A DNA stretch of 64,000 nucleotides from a virus: positions 115,627-179,626 of the IMG/VR virus record IMGVR_UViG_3300027631_000002; one strand, written 5' to 3'. Below, in pieces: positions 25,062 through 34,189 of this stretch. The position numbers and the translations under genes were made by a program. The number at the start of each line of letters is the position of its first letter. The first letter of the stretch is position 1. Below the pieces are notes generated by a model. The model was not told the origin of the DNA and did no database searches. It saw only the letters and a list, made by a program, of their open reading frames with translations.

Positions 25062-25070
25062 TAATATATA
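25062..25070 (+). promoter_or_regulatory. Late-promoter-like TAATATATA, 5 nt before ATG
   Basis: The motif precedes the NADAR gene and decides the start: the longer frame begins inside the terminator. Confidence 0.45.
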
Positions 25071-25075
25071 AAATT

Positions 25076-25585
25076 ATGATAACAAAATTTGATGGTAGAT
25101 ATGGGTTCTTATCCAATTTCTACCCGTGTAAAATAGAATACCAAGGTATTACATACAATAGTGTTGAAACATACTATGTTGCTATGAAGTGTAATAATGA
25201 CCAAATGATTGATGGTAAATACTATACTGCTGCTGATTTTAGAGAACTGGTTGCTAATATGGCACCTGGTAAAGCTAAACAATTGGGCAAGGTTATAAAA
25301 GTACGTTCTGAGTGGGATTCAAAGAAGTTGGGTTTTATGGAATGGGCAGTTAAAGAGAAGTTCAAAGATGAAACATTAAAAGAAATGTTACTAATGACTG
25401 AAGATAAAGATATTATTGAAGGTAATTATTGGCACGATGTCTATTGGGGTCAATGTACTTGTGAAAAGTGTGTTGGTAAAGGTAAAAATAAATTAGGTAA
25501 ACTTCTAATGGATATAAGAAGTGAATTAAATGGTACTAAAAAACCAAATCTTTTTGATGTTTTATTTAAAGACAAAAAAGCTTAG
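25076..25585 (+). CDS. NADAR (YbiA-like) family protein
   Basis: The start was moved 9 codons into the longest frame, out of the terminator. The 169-residue protein shows YGFLSNFYPCKIEYQG, NSVETYYVAMKC, GKAKQLGKVIKVRSEWD and a final WHDVYWGQCTCEKC, then GKNKLGKLLMDIR, all typical of the NADAR/YbiA family. Family members act on ADP-ribose-related N-glycosidic bonds. Some reverse ADP-ribosylation of guanine in DNA as antitoxins of DarT1-type enzymes, so anti-defence or NAD metabolism are the leading options. Confidence 0.82.
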   Translation: MITKFDGRYGFLSNFYPCKIEYQGITYNSVETYYVAMKCNNDQMIDGKYYTAADFRELVANMAPGKAKQLGKVIKVRSEWDSKKLGFMEWAVKEKFKDETLKEMLLMTEDKDIIEGNYWHDVYWGQCTCEKCVGKGKNKLGKLLMDIRSELNGTKKPNLFDVLFKDKKA

Positions 25586-25604
25586 ATTTCTCTAAGCTTT
25601 TTTT
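25574..25604. terminator. Bidirectional terminator
   Basis: Stem AAAAGCTTAGA/TCTAAGCTTTT with TTTC loop between convergent genes. Confidence 0.85.
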
Positions 25605-26742
25605 AATTTCTGTTATCTTCATATCTACCATTAGTTGCTCTAAGTCTCATAGAATAACCTTTAGGTGGGTAAGATTGTAATATACCTTTAGAATAATCAT
25701 CTTCTAACACCTCTGTTTTACGATTAAATAGATTTAATGTAAGAACTTCTACTGGTTGTTCAACAATAACTTTCTTTTGATAAAAAGTTAAGTACATAAA
25801 TGTATCTAAATAAGGCCACTCATCAATATCAGTAGTATCCAAATCAATGAATAGTTTCATTGATGTGTTTAAAACATCATTAAATGATAAATATCCTTCT
25901 TTTTCTCTAACCTCGTCAAATTTAGATAAAACCCATTCATCACAAATATAAGGTTTGTCCATTATCTTTTGTCCACAATTAGTCGTCCATACTAAACATC
26001 TACCAACAAACTTATCAAACATTTTAATTGCAACCATACTGATCTTATCCGGATTCTTTGTATAAAGATCTAAAAAACTTAATTTATCTGTCATACAAGA
26101 ACCACCTAATGATGATTTAGATGCTTGATAGTTTTCTCTTTTATATCCTTCTAAGATTTGTTTACCTGTTAAATACTCAACTCTAATATGATCACCTGTC
26201 TGATATGAAACATAATCATTATGACTTTTCTCTATTTTTTTATTATCAAATAAAGACTCTATTTTAAATATATCTGTATATTGTTTGAAGAATGAAGTTA
26301 AAAATCTACCAAATTTTAAATCAGTACTTCTATTTTTTTCAGAATTTACTAATCTAATCATTCCTTTAGTTTCAGATATATCAAACTTATTATAATCTGG
26401 AAACATCCTTTTATCTTCTATCGAAAGAATATCAATTCTTTTACTTTGAAAAAAAGTAATTAGTTTTTTGGATATTTCAAATTTATCTTTTAAGTTTTCA
26501 ACACCATTTAGACCTAGTATAACTACACCATCAGTAAGTGATCCATCATATTCTTGTTTAAATGCCCAAGAGTAAATATAACCTAGTCTATCGGCGGCTT
26601 GATTTCCTGATTTTTCTGGTTCATTATGACAAATATAGTAGTATGGATCCTCTTGTTGAATTTTACCTTCAATTTGCACACCATCTACAATTGCAATTAC
26701 TCTACTACCTGGTTTGTACTCAATCCCTTTATATATAAGCAT
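25603..26742 (-). CDS. Phage protein of unknown function, SCMT/GRxLVW family member 1
   Basis: The 379-residue protein is not named by any family I know. Its centre, LGGSCMTDKLSFLDLYTKN (about residue 215) followed by VGRCLVWTTN and later PYLDTFMYL, is shared with the tagged protein at 37936-39027. The conserved Cys and Met in SCMT and the Arg in GR-LVW suggest an active or binding site. The N-terminus has a small beta domain (KPGSRVIAIVDGVQIEGKI). It is the only gene here with a textbook host promoter (TTTG-N19-TACTTTTG), so early expression is likely. Confidence 0.65.
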   Translation of the reverse strand: MLIYKGIEYKPGSRVIAIVDGVQIEGKIQQEDPYYYICHNEPEKSGNQAADRLGYIYSWAFKQEYDGSLTDGVVILGLNGVENLKDKFEISKKLITFFQSKRIDILSIEDKRMFPDYNKFDISETKGMIRLVNSEKNRSTDLKFGRFLTSFFKQYTDIFKIESLFDNKKIEKSHNDYVSYQTGDHIRVEYLTGKQILEGYKRENYQASKSSLGGSCMTDKLSFLDLYTKNPDKISMVAIKMFDKFVGRCLVWTTNCGQKIMDKPYICDEWVLSKFDEVREKEGYLSFNDVLNTSMKLFIDLDTTDIDEWPYLDTFMYLTFYQKKVIVEQPVEVLTLNLFNRKTEVLEDDYSKGILQSYPPKGYSMRLRATNGRYEDNRN

Positions 26743-26764
26743 ACTTTTCTATTTTTTATCTTGA

Positions 26765-26795
26765 CAAAAGTAATAAAAAAAAATTATATACCAAA
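26765..26795 (-). promoter_or_regulatory. Bacteroidetes-type promoter: TTTG, 19-nt spacer, TACTTTTG
   Basis: On the minus strand the -33 TTTG and the -7 TACTTTTG (TAnnTTTG) are separated by exactly 19 nt, 22 nt before the ATG. This is the consensus described for Bacteroides and Flavobacterium housekeeping promoters. Confidence 0.7.
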
Positions 26796-26836
26796 CATTT
26801 TCCAATAAAATTATATAATAATAAAAACTATATAAA

Positions 26837-27802
26837 ATGAGCGTCATAAGCTATTTCGGAGGCAAGGCAAACTTTCAATCCTTTATCACACCTAACATTC
26901 CAACGGATTGTAAAACATACATCGAACCATTTTCTGGTTCATTCGCAATATATTTAGATTCTAATTTAGAGTTTACTAATGTTGTATTTAATGATAGAAA
27001 CAGACATCAAGCAAATCTAATGAAATGTTGTTCTCAACCACAAGATTTCTTAGTAGAACTTAAATCCTTATTAGCACCAGGTGGTTTACTTCACACAACT
27101 GAAACAGAATTAGATAAAAAATGGGATTTCTATAAAGCAATTTATAGAACTTATGTTACTAATGATTTCTTAGATGATATGAACTTTGAGATTGGTGATT
27201 TTAAAGTAGGTGCGATTTATGCTTTCTTAATTACATCAAGTTTCAGTTCTGTTTATCCTAGAGGTGGTGGATTTACTGGATTTAAGAAAAAAACAAACAA
27301 ATTAAATCTTTTAATTCTAATCAATAAATTAGAAAAAAACAAATACACTGAAAGGTTACAAAAAATTACTAACTTTCATAATTTAGACTTTGAAGATGTT
27401 ATCACAATGTATGATGCAGAAGATACTTATATGTATTTAGACCCACCTTACGCTCGTTTTAATGACTTAAAAAACGATGATGATGGTAGAAGATTATTTT
27501 GGTATGGTTGTGACACAGAGAACACCTTTGGGATTTCTTCACATAGACGTTTATTAGAATTATTAAAGAGTTCTAAAAGTAGATGGTCATTATCATATTA
27601 CTATTTTCCTTTATTGGAAGAGTTATTACCAAGAGATGAGTATTTTTGGACTTCAAAAGAATTTCATAGACCATCTGCAGTAATTAAGAATAAAGTAGAG
27701 GGAGTTGAGAAAGAAAAGGGTATTGAATTATTGATTATGAACTATGATCCAGAAACTGGAAAAATGTTAAATATAAAAGAAGAAATAAAAGAGGATTTAT
27801 AA
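26837..27802 (+). CDS. dam: DNA adenine methyltransferase (Dam / D12 class)
   Basis: The 321-residue enzyme carries ISYFGGKANF (SAM-binding start), TYIEPFSGSFAIYL (motif I), VVFNDRN, and the catalytic LDPPYARF (motif IV). It transfers a methyl group to N6 of adenine in DNA, in phages usually to evade restriction or mark phage DNA. Length is slightly above T4 Dam (259). Target specificity cannot be read. A short terminator follows. Confidence 0.9.
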   Translation: MSVISYFGGKANFQSFITPNIPTDCKTYIEPFSGSFAIYLDSNLEFTNVVFNDRNRHQANLMKCCSQPQDFLVELKSLLAPGGLLHTTETELDKKWDFYKAIYRTYVTNDFLDDMNFEIGDFKVGAIYAFLITSSFSSVYPRGGGFTGFKKKTNKLNLLILINKLEKNKYTERLQKITNFHNLDFEDVITMYDAEDTYMYLDPPYARFNDLKNDDDGRRLFWYGCDTENTFGISSHRRLLELLKSSKSRWSLSYYYFPLLEELLPRDEYFWTSKEFHRPSAVIKNKVEGVEKEKGIELLIMNYDPETGKMLNIKEEIKEDL

Positions 27803-27813
27803 TCCTCTTTTTT
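27788..27813. terminator. Bidirectional terminator
   Basis: Stem AAAGAGGATT/AATCCTCTTT with TAT loop, between convergent genes. Confidence 0.75.
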
Positions 27814-27815
27814 AT

Positions 27816-28517
27816 TTATTTACTTAACTTCTCTAAATCATCTTTTTCTTTCTCAGTTAAAGAACTCATACCGAATTTACTTATCTTATCAAGTATATCA
27901 TCTAATTCTTTTGGTTCTTGCATATCATCTAGTTTACTACCAACCTTACCAAATGCTTCTAAACTATCTTCTTTGTCTCTTAGATTTGAAGTTCTTGGAT
28001 CTAATCCTTTAAATAATTCTCCTAAATCTTTAAGATCTTTCATAAATTGTCTATCATCCTCAATTTCATCATCAATCTTTTTAATAAATGAAATCATTTT
28101 CTTAGTTGTATCTATTGCGTTTTGTAATACTTTATTTGCTTCTTCTTCTTTACCTTCTGCAACTTTAATATTCTCTATTTTTAATAGATCTAGAATAGAG
28201 TCTGATAATTGATAAACATCAACACCAGTTCTTGATTTTATTAAATCAGAAAGTGATGTTTTATTTGCCATTTCTTTTTGATTTTTAGTAAAATGATATT
28301 TAATAGTATCAAATACTGAATAATCAAATAGTTCAAACATTTTATTCTCAAAATCGTTTTCCACTTTTTTATCTTTAAAAGTAAATGGTATATAAGTACC
28401 TTTTATTCTTTTAATAATAGATTGTATAAATCCACTTGTATTAAGTAATGCTTTTAATACAAATTGTGTAATTTTACCTTCATTTAGAAAGTCGTCATAT
28501 TTCTTAATTCTACTCAT
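27816..28517 (-). CDS. Tagged helical protein with C-terminal SLTxxEK motif
   Basis: The 233-residue protein begins MSRIKKYDDFLNEGK, a tag with an L-N-E site matching T4-type protease specificity. It is almost wholly helical, with a short hydrophobic stretch near residues 18-35. The C-terminus LDKISKFGMSSLTEKEKDDL is a motif common at the ends of Bacteroidetes proteins, including rhomboid-like ones, and recurs in the gene at 46643. No enzyme signature is seen. It is the last gene of a three-gene minus-strand unit. Confidence 0.65.
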   Translation of the reverse strand: MSRIKKYDDFLNEGKITQFVLKALLNTSGFIQSIIKRIKGTYIPFTFKDKKVENDFENKMFELFDYSVFDTIKYHFTKNQKEMANKTSLSDLIKSRTGVDVYQLSDSILDLLKIENIKVAEGKEEEANKVLQNAIDTTKKMISFIKKIDDEIEDDRQFMKDLKDLGELFKGLDPRTSNLRDKEDSLEAFGKVGSKLDDMQEPKELDDILDKISKFGMSSLTEKEKDDLEKLSK

Positions 28518-28522
28518 ATTTT

Positions 28523-29227
28523 TTATTGATTTTTTAGTTTTCTGTCTAATAATTTGGCAATATTTGAACCAATTAAGTAGTGTATATTTTTAATTCCATC
28601 TACTTCAATTGTTTCTATTTCATCCATAAATCTAAATTGGAATTTATATTTATCTTGATCTTCTGGATTTTCGGTTAAATCTTTATCGATTTTGTGTATT
28701 GATAATTCGATATCATAACTATTGTTAATATTCATTTTAAAGTCAAATGTGGTTTTATCACAAGAAACCATTTTAAACTTTGGTTCATACTCTACTTCAA
28801 ATACTGAATACTCTGTAATTTTTGCTCTTTTCATATAATAATTTAAGAACATCGCAGGAGCTTCAATAAAGTCGGACAGTATTTGTATATCTTCTCCAAA
28901 GTTATTTGACTCAATAATATCATCAATTTTCTTTTTCATATCAATAATACTAGTAAATTCTATCCTATGATAAACACAGTTTATATCATAAAGATATAAA
29001 AATGAATTATCAATAATATTTCTTTTATTTAGATCAGTTTTAAAGATAAATTTAGTGTGTATAATAGATATGTCTTCAGTTGATAAACCATGTAAGCAAA
29101 TTACAAGTTTTAAGAACTGTTCATCATCTGATTTTTCATACACTGTATCGATTGATGTAACAACACCATCTTCTTCACTGAAAATCTCTTTAAATGCTTC
29201 TTCTATTTCTGATATTCTAATGTTCAT
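28523..29227 (-). CDS. Hypothetical protein, 234 residues
   Basis: The protein starts MNIRISEIEEAFKEIF and alternates helices and strands, with an acidic C-terminal part (FRFMDEIETIEVDGIKNIHY). No recognised motif. It lies 5 nt upstream of the tagged gene ending at 27816 and 2 nt downstream of the nucleotidyltransferase gene, so all three form one transcript. Confidence 0.6.
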   Translation of the reverse strand: MNIRISEIEEAFKEIFSEEDGVVTSIDTVYEKSDDEQFLKLVICLHGLSTEDISIIHTKFIFKTDLNKRNIIDNSFLYLYDINCVYHRIEFTSIIDMKKKIDDIIESNNFGEDIQILSDFIEAPAMFLNYYMKRAKITEYSVFEVEYEPKFKMVSCDKTTFDFKMNINNSYDIELSIHKIDKDLTENPEDQDKYKFQFRFMDEIETIEVDGIKNIHYLIGSNIAKLLDRKLKNQ

Positions 29228-29229
29228 AA

Positions 29230-29970
29230 TTATTCAAATTGTTTATCATAAGCATATCTTTTAAGTTTCATTACTTTTTCAATATACCCATTGCGCCTTA
29301 ATAACTTAAAGACTAAGTTTCCTAATGAAAGTTCACCACCTTCACTTTCTAATCCACTTTTTCTATAGTTTTTTATCTTCTCCCAAACCGTTTTAATCTT
29401 TTCACTAAATTGTTCGTATTTATCTTGATCTACTTCATCTTCTAAATCATCAACCATCATCATTACAGACTTACCTTTCTCTCTAATTTCTTTATCATCT
29501 GGTTCAAAATCAATTTTCTCTGGTTTTACAATCCATTTATTATTGAGTAATGAAAACATACCAGATGCTTTATGATCTTCTGAAACCTCTTGTATATAAA
29601 CTTCTACTTCATAACCTTTTATTTTTATGTCATGATCTTTATTGAAATTATTCTTTGCCGCATCTACATATTTTTTAACTAATTCAATATCTTCACTTAC
29701 ATCATTAAAGTTTATTAAGATATGTAAATCATAGTCAGAGTATTTTTCTGACCAATTATAGTTTGATAATGAACCTGTTAGAATAACATCTTTAACGTCT
29801 ACTTTTAAATCAGTAGAATTATAAAAGTCTTGTGCAATTCTTAGTAAATCTTCTCTAACTTCTTGATCAAGTTCAAAATCTGTCCATAGTTTAGGATTCA
29901 ACTCATCTTTTAAGTTAAATGATTTTACTGGTTCAAAATCAGCTTGTACAAATTCAAAATATTTCTTCAT
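29230..29970 (-). CDS. Pol-beta-type nucleotidyltransferase
   Basis: The 246-residue protein has VILTGSLSNYNWSEKYSDYDLHI around residue 65: the G-S motif followed by D-x-D of the polymerase-beta nucleotidyltransferase superfamily, plus a later VEVYIQE strand that could supply the third acidic residue. It could transfer a nucleotide to RNA, protein or a small molecule; the acceptor is unknown. The first residues (MKKYFEFVQADFE) are a weak form of the shared tag. The C-terminus is basic and helical. Confidence 0.75.
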   Translation of the reverse strand: MKKYFEFVQADFEPVKSFNLKDELNPKLWTDFELDQEVREDLLRIAQDFYNSTDLKVDVKDVILTGSLSNYNWSEKYSDYDLHILINFNDVSEDIELVKKYVDAAKNNFNKDHDIKIKGYEVEVYIQEVSEDHKASGMFSLLNNKWIVKPEKIDFEPDDKEIREKGKSVMMMVDDLEDEVDQDKYEQFSEKIKTVWEKIKNYRKSGLESEGGELSLGNLVFKLLRRNGYIEKVMKLKRYAYDKQFE

Positions 29971-30010
29971 CTATTGTTTATAATTTTTGTATTTGATTTT
30001 TTTTATTTAG

Positions 30011-33000
30011 TTAAGTTGTTATGTTTACATTTCTTAATATTGCAGTGTCAGTTATATTTGTTAACTGAACAGATATAAATAAATAATTAATTACTGTGGT
30101 ATTAAAAGATATTGATAAAGCAGCATTAGTATTTGAACCTTCACCTGTAGCGTTTGAAATGGTCCCTGGAAAACCAAACAATTGTCCAGATTGTATTGAA
30201 AACTTTCTTGACATTTGAGCAAATAGATCAGCACCTCCTGCTCCAAAAGCAAAATTTGCTATTCTTGTAGCTGTATTAAAATCATTGGCACTATTATGCC
30301 AAACTCTTATTTGAAAACCAGCTAAAGCAGGTCCAGACTGTTGAACCATTATACTTCTAAGATTCAAATAATCACTTAATGAGTTTGCTGGTATTGTTAT
30401 TGTTAGTAAGCTAGTAGTTGTTAAAGTTCCTGTGTGAGTTAAACTTCCACCAAAATTATATTTATACGCAGTAGTAACTGATCCATCCGCCATCAAATAT
30501 TCAGATGAAGTTCCACCACTTTTTACAAAAGAAGATCCGGTCACTTTACCAGCTGATGTTACAGAAAAAGTAGTCACATCACTAGTATTTCTACCATCAA
30601 TCAGTGTAGTTGAAGATAAACCTAATAATTTCAGTACAGGATTTGTAGTTGAATTATTATTAAAATATCCACTAATACCATTAGCAGCACCACCACTAAT
30701 AGCTGTTGCATTAGTTGTTCCATTATACGCAGATAATGTATCTAAAGATGATGATTGTGAAAAAGATGCTCTAGTTCCACTTAATGGACCTGTTAATGCT
30801 CCTCCTGAAAGAGGCAATCCTGAAAAACTTGGTCCTAATGATACACTACCATCAGCCATCAAATATTGAGATGATGATCCACCATTTTTTACAAAAGAAT
30901 TTCCATTTATTGTACCTTTAAGATATGTTTTTGTAATACTATCATTACCTAAAGTAACTGAGTTTGAACCATTGCCTATTGCTGTTGCACCGATAACTAT
31001 TTCATTAAAACTATTATTATACAATGGTCTTGAATCATATCCAATAAATATAGAATAAGTTGCTGCAGTTAAAAATGAAGTATCAAATATTGAAAATGTT
31101 GTACCAAAATATTTACCTGAATTACCACCAATCGCTATATTAAATGAACATAAGTTATATTGTAGAGAAAATACTCCAAATGCAGAATTACCTGAACCTG
31201 ATGAATTCTGAGATAGTGATGAGACACCAATTGCTGTATTATTTCCACCAATTGTATTGCTAGATAATACACTATAACCAAGTCCAGAGTTCTGATCACC
31301 ACTACTATTTGATGATAATGTATTAAATCCAAATGCAGAATTGGCATTAGCGTAATTTTGTCTTAATGTATTATATCCAAATGCTGAATTCCAACCATTC
31401 GTTATATTTGCCTCTAAGGAATAATTTCCAAATGCGGTATTATACTCACCGGTTGTATTAGACTTCAATGCGTTATATCCAAATTTTAAATTAAGAAGAT
31501 TTCCGTTATATATCGAATTATAGTTATCAACAACTAATGATACAGTACCACCAGAAGATGAAATAACAAATCTACCATTATCCGCAGTGCCCGAACCTAT
31601 ATTTATTGATCCAGTTCTGTAAATATCAGATGTTGTATCATATGAAGATGTTGTTCCACCTTGTATATAAAATGATGATGTTACACCTGCTCCTGTTGCT
31701 CCTGTTGCTCCTGGTGAACCTGTTGCTCCTGGTGAACCTGTTGCTCCTGGTGAACCTGTTGCTCCTGTTGCTCCTTGACTCACTGTACCGCTAACCGATG
31801 TTGGTAAAACCCACTCAAATGAACTTCCATTTGTAGAAAGTAAATAACTTGCTGTTGCTGTATTTATCGAATTTATATGTGACGGTGTTAAACTATTATT
31901 TAAAACTATTGCGGAAACAGAAGGACCATTTATAGTCATCACTGATGATAACTGAATAGTATCTGTTGTATTAAAAATAGGAGTGTTAAACAAGTCAACT
32001 AAAATCAACTCACCTGATCCATTATTATTAAAAGCACCACCATTTACAAGATTTACTGAACCATTTGCCACAACTACATGACCATAGTTTTGCATTACAC
32101 CTCCGTCTATTGTTAAATCACCATAAACCCAATATTGTTCATATTCTTGAACAGTAACAATCTCACCTGGTCCAATATAATACTCGATGTTATAACTATC
32201 TGATGGAAATGGCTTAGTCATTTGAAAGTAAGTTCCATTATATGTTAAACTATAAATACCATTTGTTATAATATCACTTATTATAAGATCTCTTACTCCA
32301 TTTTTAGTTGCAATTTTAATATTTCTATATCCTAATCCATTTATATTGATTGATGCAGTACCAGTATTAGCAGTATTAAATTTAGTTAAAAATATTAAGT
32401 CTCTACTATATGCGTTAAATATTGGATCTGTACTTACTGAGTAAGTTAAACCACCTATTGACGTTGGTTCAATATAAAAAACTTGTGTTGTCTTCTCTTG
32501 TTTCCAGATTCCAGTAGGATAAATACCTTCATATTTATAAATTGAATTATCATCATTATCAACTCTAACAGTCATTCCATTAGTTGGAATAGTAGGCTTC
32601 CATGTACCTATGTTACTATACTCTACAATTATTGTTCCGTATGAATAATTTTGCCAATTTGTACCTGATGGTAGTAAATTTGGTATAGTTCCTAGTAAGT
32701 ATCGATCTCCTGTATTAGGTACTAATGTTGGTTCAGTGCTTGAAATAGAAATTACTGAATCAACCCACTCAGTTGATGCATTATCGCCTAAATTGAGTTT
32801 TATCCAATTTGAGTCATCTGATATATCAAACACATTATTATTAGTATTACCATATTTAAGTTGATATGTGCCGTTAAGACCAGGAACAGGATCATTGTAA
32901 ACAGTTACTAACATTCCCCACTCTCTTCTTGCTTCTATTATGTCAATCATCTCATCATATGTTTCATAACCGTGAGAGCCACCTTTTATTTCATTAGCAA

Positions 33001-33073
33001 ATGCTGAAGCAAATTGATCTAATGAATCATTTGGACGAATTGCGGATGATACTAAAGTTCCTGAATTTTGCAT
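30011..33073 (-). CDS. Tail fibre with collagen-like and head-repeat modules
   Basis: The 1020-residue protein is a modular fibre. After an N-terminal attachment region comes a collagen-like stretch near residues 430-460 (GATGSPG units). About nine degenerate repeats of the type NSAFGYNTLxxN follow, similar to trimeric-adhesin head repeats. Then come two copies of FVK.GG.SS.YLMADGS, often seen in Flavobacteria and their phages, and a beta-rich C-terminal domain. It is likely the receptor-binding distal fibre. An AAATATATA motif lies about 6 nt before the ATG. Confidence 0.82.
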   Translation of the reverse strand: MQNSGTLVSSAIRPNDSLDQFASAFANEIKGGSHGYETYDEMIDIIEARREWGMLVTVYNDPVPGLNGTYQLKYGNTNNNVFDISDDSNWIKLNLGDNASTEWVDSVISISSTEPTLVPNTGDRYLLGTIPNLLPSGTNWQNYSYGTIIVEYSNIGTWKPTIPTNGMTVRVDNDDNSIYKYEGIYPTGIWKQEKTTQVFYIEPTSIGGLTYSVSTDPIFNAYSRDLIFLTKFNTANTGTASININGLGYRNIKIATKNGVRDLIISDIITNGIYSLTYNGTYFQMTKPFPSDSYNIEYYIGPGEIVTVQEYEQYWVYGDLTIDGGVMQNYGHVVVANGSVNLVNGGAFNNNGSGELILVDLFNTPIFNTTDTIQLSSVMTINGPSVSAIVLNNSLTPSHINSINTATASYLLSTNGSSFEWVLPTSVSGTVSQGATGATGSPGATGSPGATGSPGATGATGAGVTSSFYIQGGTTSSYDTTSDIYRTGSINIGSGTADNGRFVISSSGGTVSLVVDNYNSIYNGNLLNLKFGYNALKSNTTGEYNTAFGNYSLEANITNGWNSAFGYNTLRQNYANANSAFGFNTLSSNSSGDQNSGLGYSVLSSNTIGGNNTAIGVSSLSQNSSGSGNSAFGVFSLQYNLCSFNIAIGGNSGKYFGTTFSIFDTSFLTAATYSIFIGYDSRPLYNNSFNEIVIGATAIGNGSNSVTLGNDSITKTYLKGTINGNSFVKNGGSSSQYLMADGSVSLGPSFSGLPLSGGALTGPLSGTRASFSQSSSLDTLSAYNGTTNATAISGGAANGISGYFNNNSTTNPVLKLLGLSSTTLIDGRNTSDVTTFSVTSAGKVTGSSFVKSGGTSSEYLMADGSVTTAYKYNFGGSLTHTGTLTTTSLLTITIPANSLSDYLNLRSIMVQQSGPALAGFQIRVWHNSANDFNTATRIANFAFGAGGADLFAQMSRKFSIQSGQLFGFPGTISNATGEGSNTNAALSISFNTTVINYLFISVQLTNITDTAILRNVNITT
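31689..31776 (-). repeat. Collagen-like triplet repeat in tail fibre gene
   Basis: Tandem codons for Gly-x-y (GATGSPG units), largely built from a repeated 18-nt block, form a short flexible triple-helix module; such repeats are prone to length change. Confidence 0.8.
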
Positions 33074-33090
33074 TTATATTATATATTTTT

Positions 33091-34110
33091 TTAACTTATT
33101 ATTACTGGATTCAATGGTGAATTCTGTGCAGTATTTGATATCCAAACTTCATAGTTTGTTGTAATATTATATGTGTTTATAAAACTAAAACCAGTTAGAA
33201 GTCTACTAAAACCCGTACTTGTAAGTCCATTTACTGAAAATGCAGGTGTTATTGCATTTGGAACAGAACTTGGCCAAGCAAATAATAGATATCCACCCGC
33301 ACCATTTATATTAGGATAACTTTTATTCTTTACCTTAGCTAACAAATTACCTGGAGAAACACCTGCTCCGGTCAATCCTCGAATTAGTAAACTTCCACTA
33401 CTAGAATTAGGGAAAAAATTTGATACTATTGTTGCTATACGTGCACTACGTGTATTAGGATCTGATAAGTCTGGATTTAATATTGATGTAAGATTTAATC
33501 TTCCCCAATATATTTTATTCATCCACTCGTATGATGTCGTTGTTGTCATTGTTGATCCATCACTAACTGTCATTGTAAAAGTATTTAGAGTAGAAACTGC
33601 AGGTGTACTCCATGTTCCTGTTACTATTTGCGTTCCACTTTGATCACCACCATTTACTGGAAATATTATTTGACCATCAACATTAATTGATGTAATTGTA
33701 TTAGATTTTTTAATAACACTCCAATTTATTACTGAATTTAGAGGTGCTCCATATTCTTTATTACCTATACTAGATAAACTTAATATTGGTGCAGCATATG
33801 GATATAAAAGAGCATCAAACATTTGTTGTATCGTTTGTGGGGTAGAGAATGTTGTTCCTTCTGCAATACCACCAACTCCAATAGTTGTGGGATTTGGATT
33901 TTGAAAATATGGCGAAGCTAATGACGCAGATGCTACAGTTATTTCAATATCACTCATTCTCTCCCATAGAGTAAAGACAGCGTCTCTTACATCCTTTGCA
34001 AAAATAAGATTCGCATTATTATCCTTTATTTGATCTAATAAATTCTGTACGGTTGACCAACGGTTAGATTCGTAATTACTCGCAGTACCATATTTGTATA
34101 AAAATGACAT
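33091..34110 (-). CDS. Tail fibre-associated structural protein
   Basis: The 339-residue protein starts MSFLYKYGTASNYESNRWST and contains LIFAKDVRDAVFTLWERMSD, a helix like those linking fibres to baseplates. Ser/Thr/Asn/Gly-rich beta sequence and a C-terminal FSFINTYNITTNYEVWIS strand pair follow. It is adjacent to and co-oriented with the fibre gene, with 17 nt between them. Probably a proximal fibre or fibre hinge; no named family recognised. Confidence 0.65.
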   Translation of the reverse strand: MSFLYKYGTASNYESNRWSTVQNLLDQIKDNNANLIFAKDVRDAVFTLWERMSDIEITVASASLASPYFQNPNPTTIGVGGIAEGTTFSTPQTIQQMFDALLYPYAAPILSLSSIGNKEYGAPLNSVINWSVIKKSNTITSINVDGQIIFPVNGGDQSGTQIVTGTWSTPAVSTLNTFTMTVSDGSTMTTTTSYEWMNKIYWGRLNLTSILNPDLSDPNTRSARIATIVSNFFPNSSSGSLLIRGLTGAGVSPGNLLAKVKNKSYPNINGAGGYLLFAWPSSVPNAITPAFSVNGLTSTGFSRLLTGFSFINTYNITTNYEVWISNTAQNSPLNPVIIS

Positions 34111-34130
34111 ATATAATTAATGTTTTTATG

Positions 34131-34140
34131 TATATATTAA
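34131..34140 (-). promoter_or_regulatory. Late-promoter-like TTAATATATA, 20 nt before ATG
   Basis: The minus-strand motif precedes the fibre-associated gene. Confidence 0.45.
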
Positions 34141-34160
34141 AATATTATTTTCATAATAAT

Positions 34161-34188
34161 AAAAAAAGAGAGTTTAACTCTCTTTTTA
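34161..34188 (-). terminator. Terminator downstream of the 34190 gene
   Basis: Stem GAGAGTT/AACTCTC with A/T flanks on both sides. Confidence 0.75.
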
Positions 34189-34189
34189 T

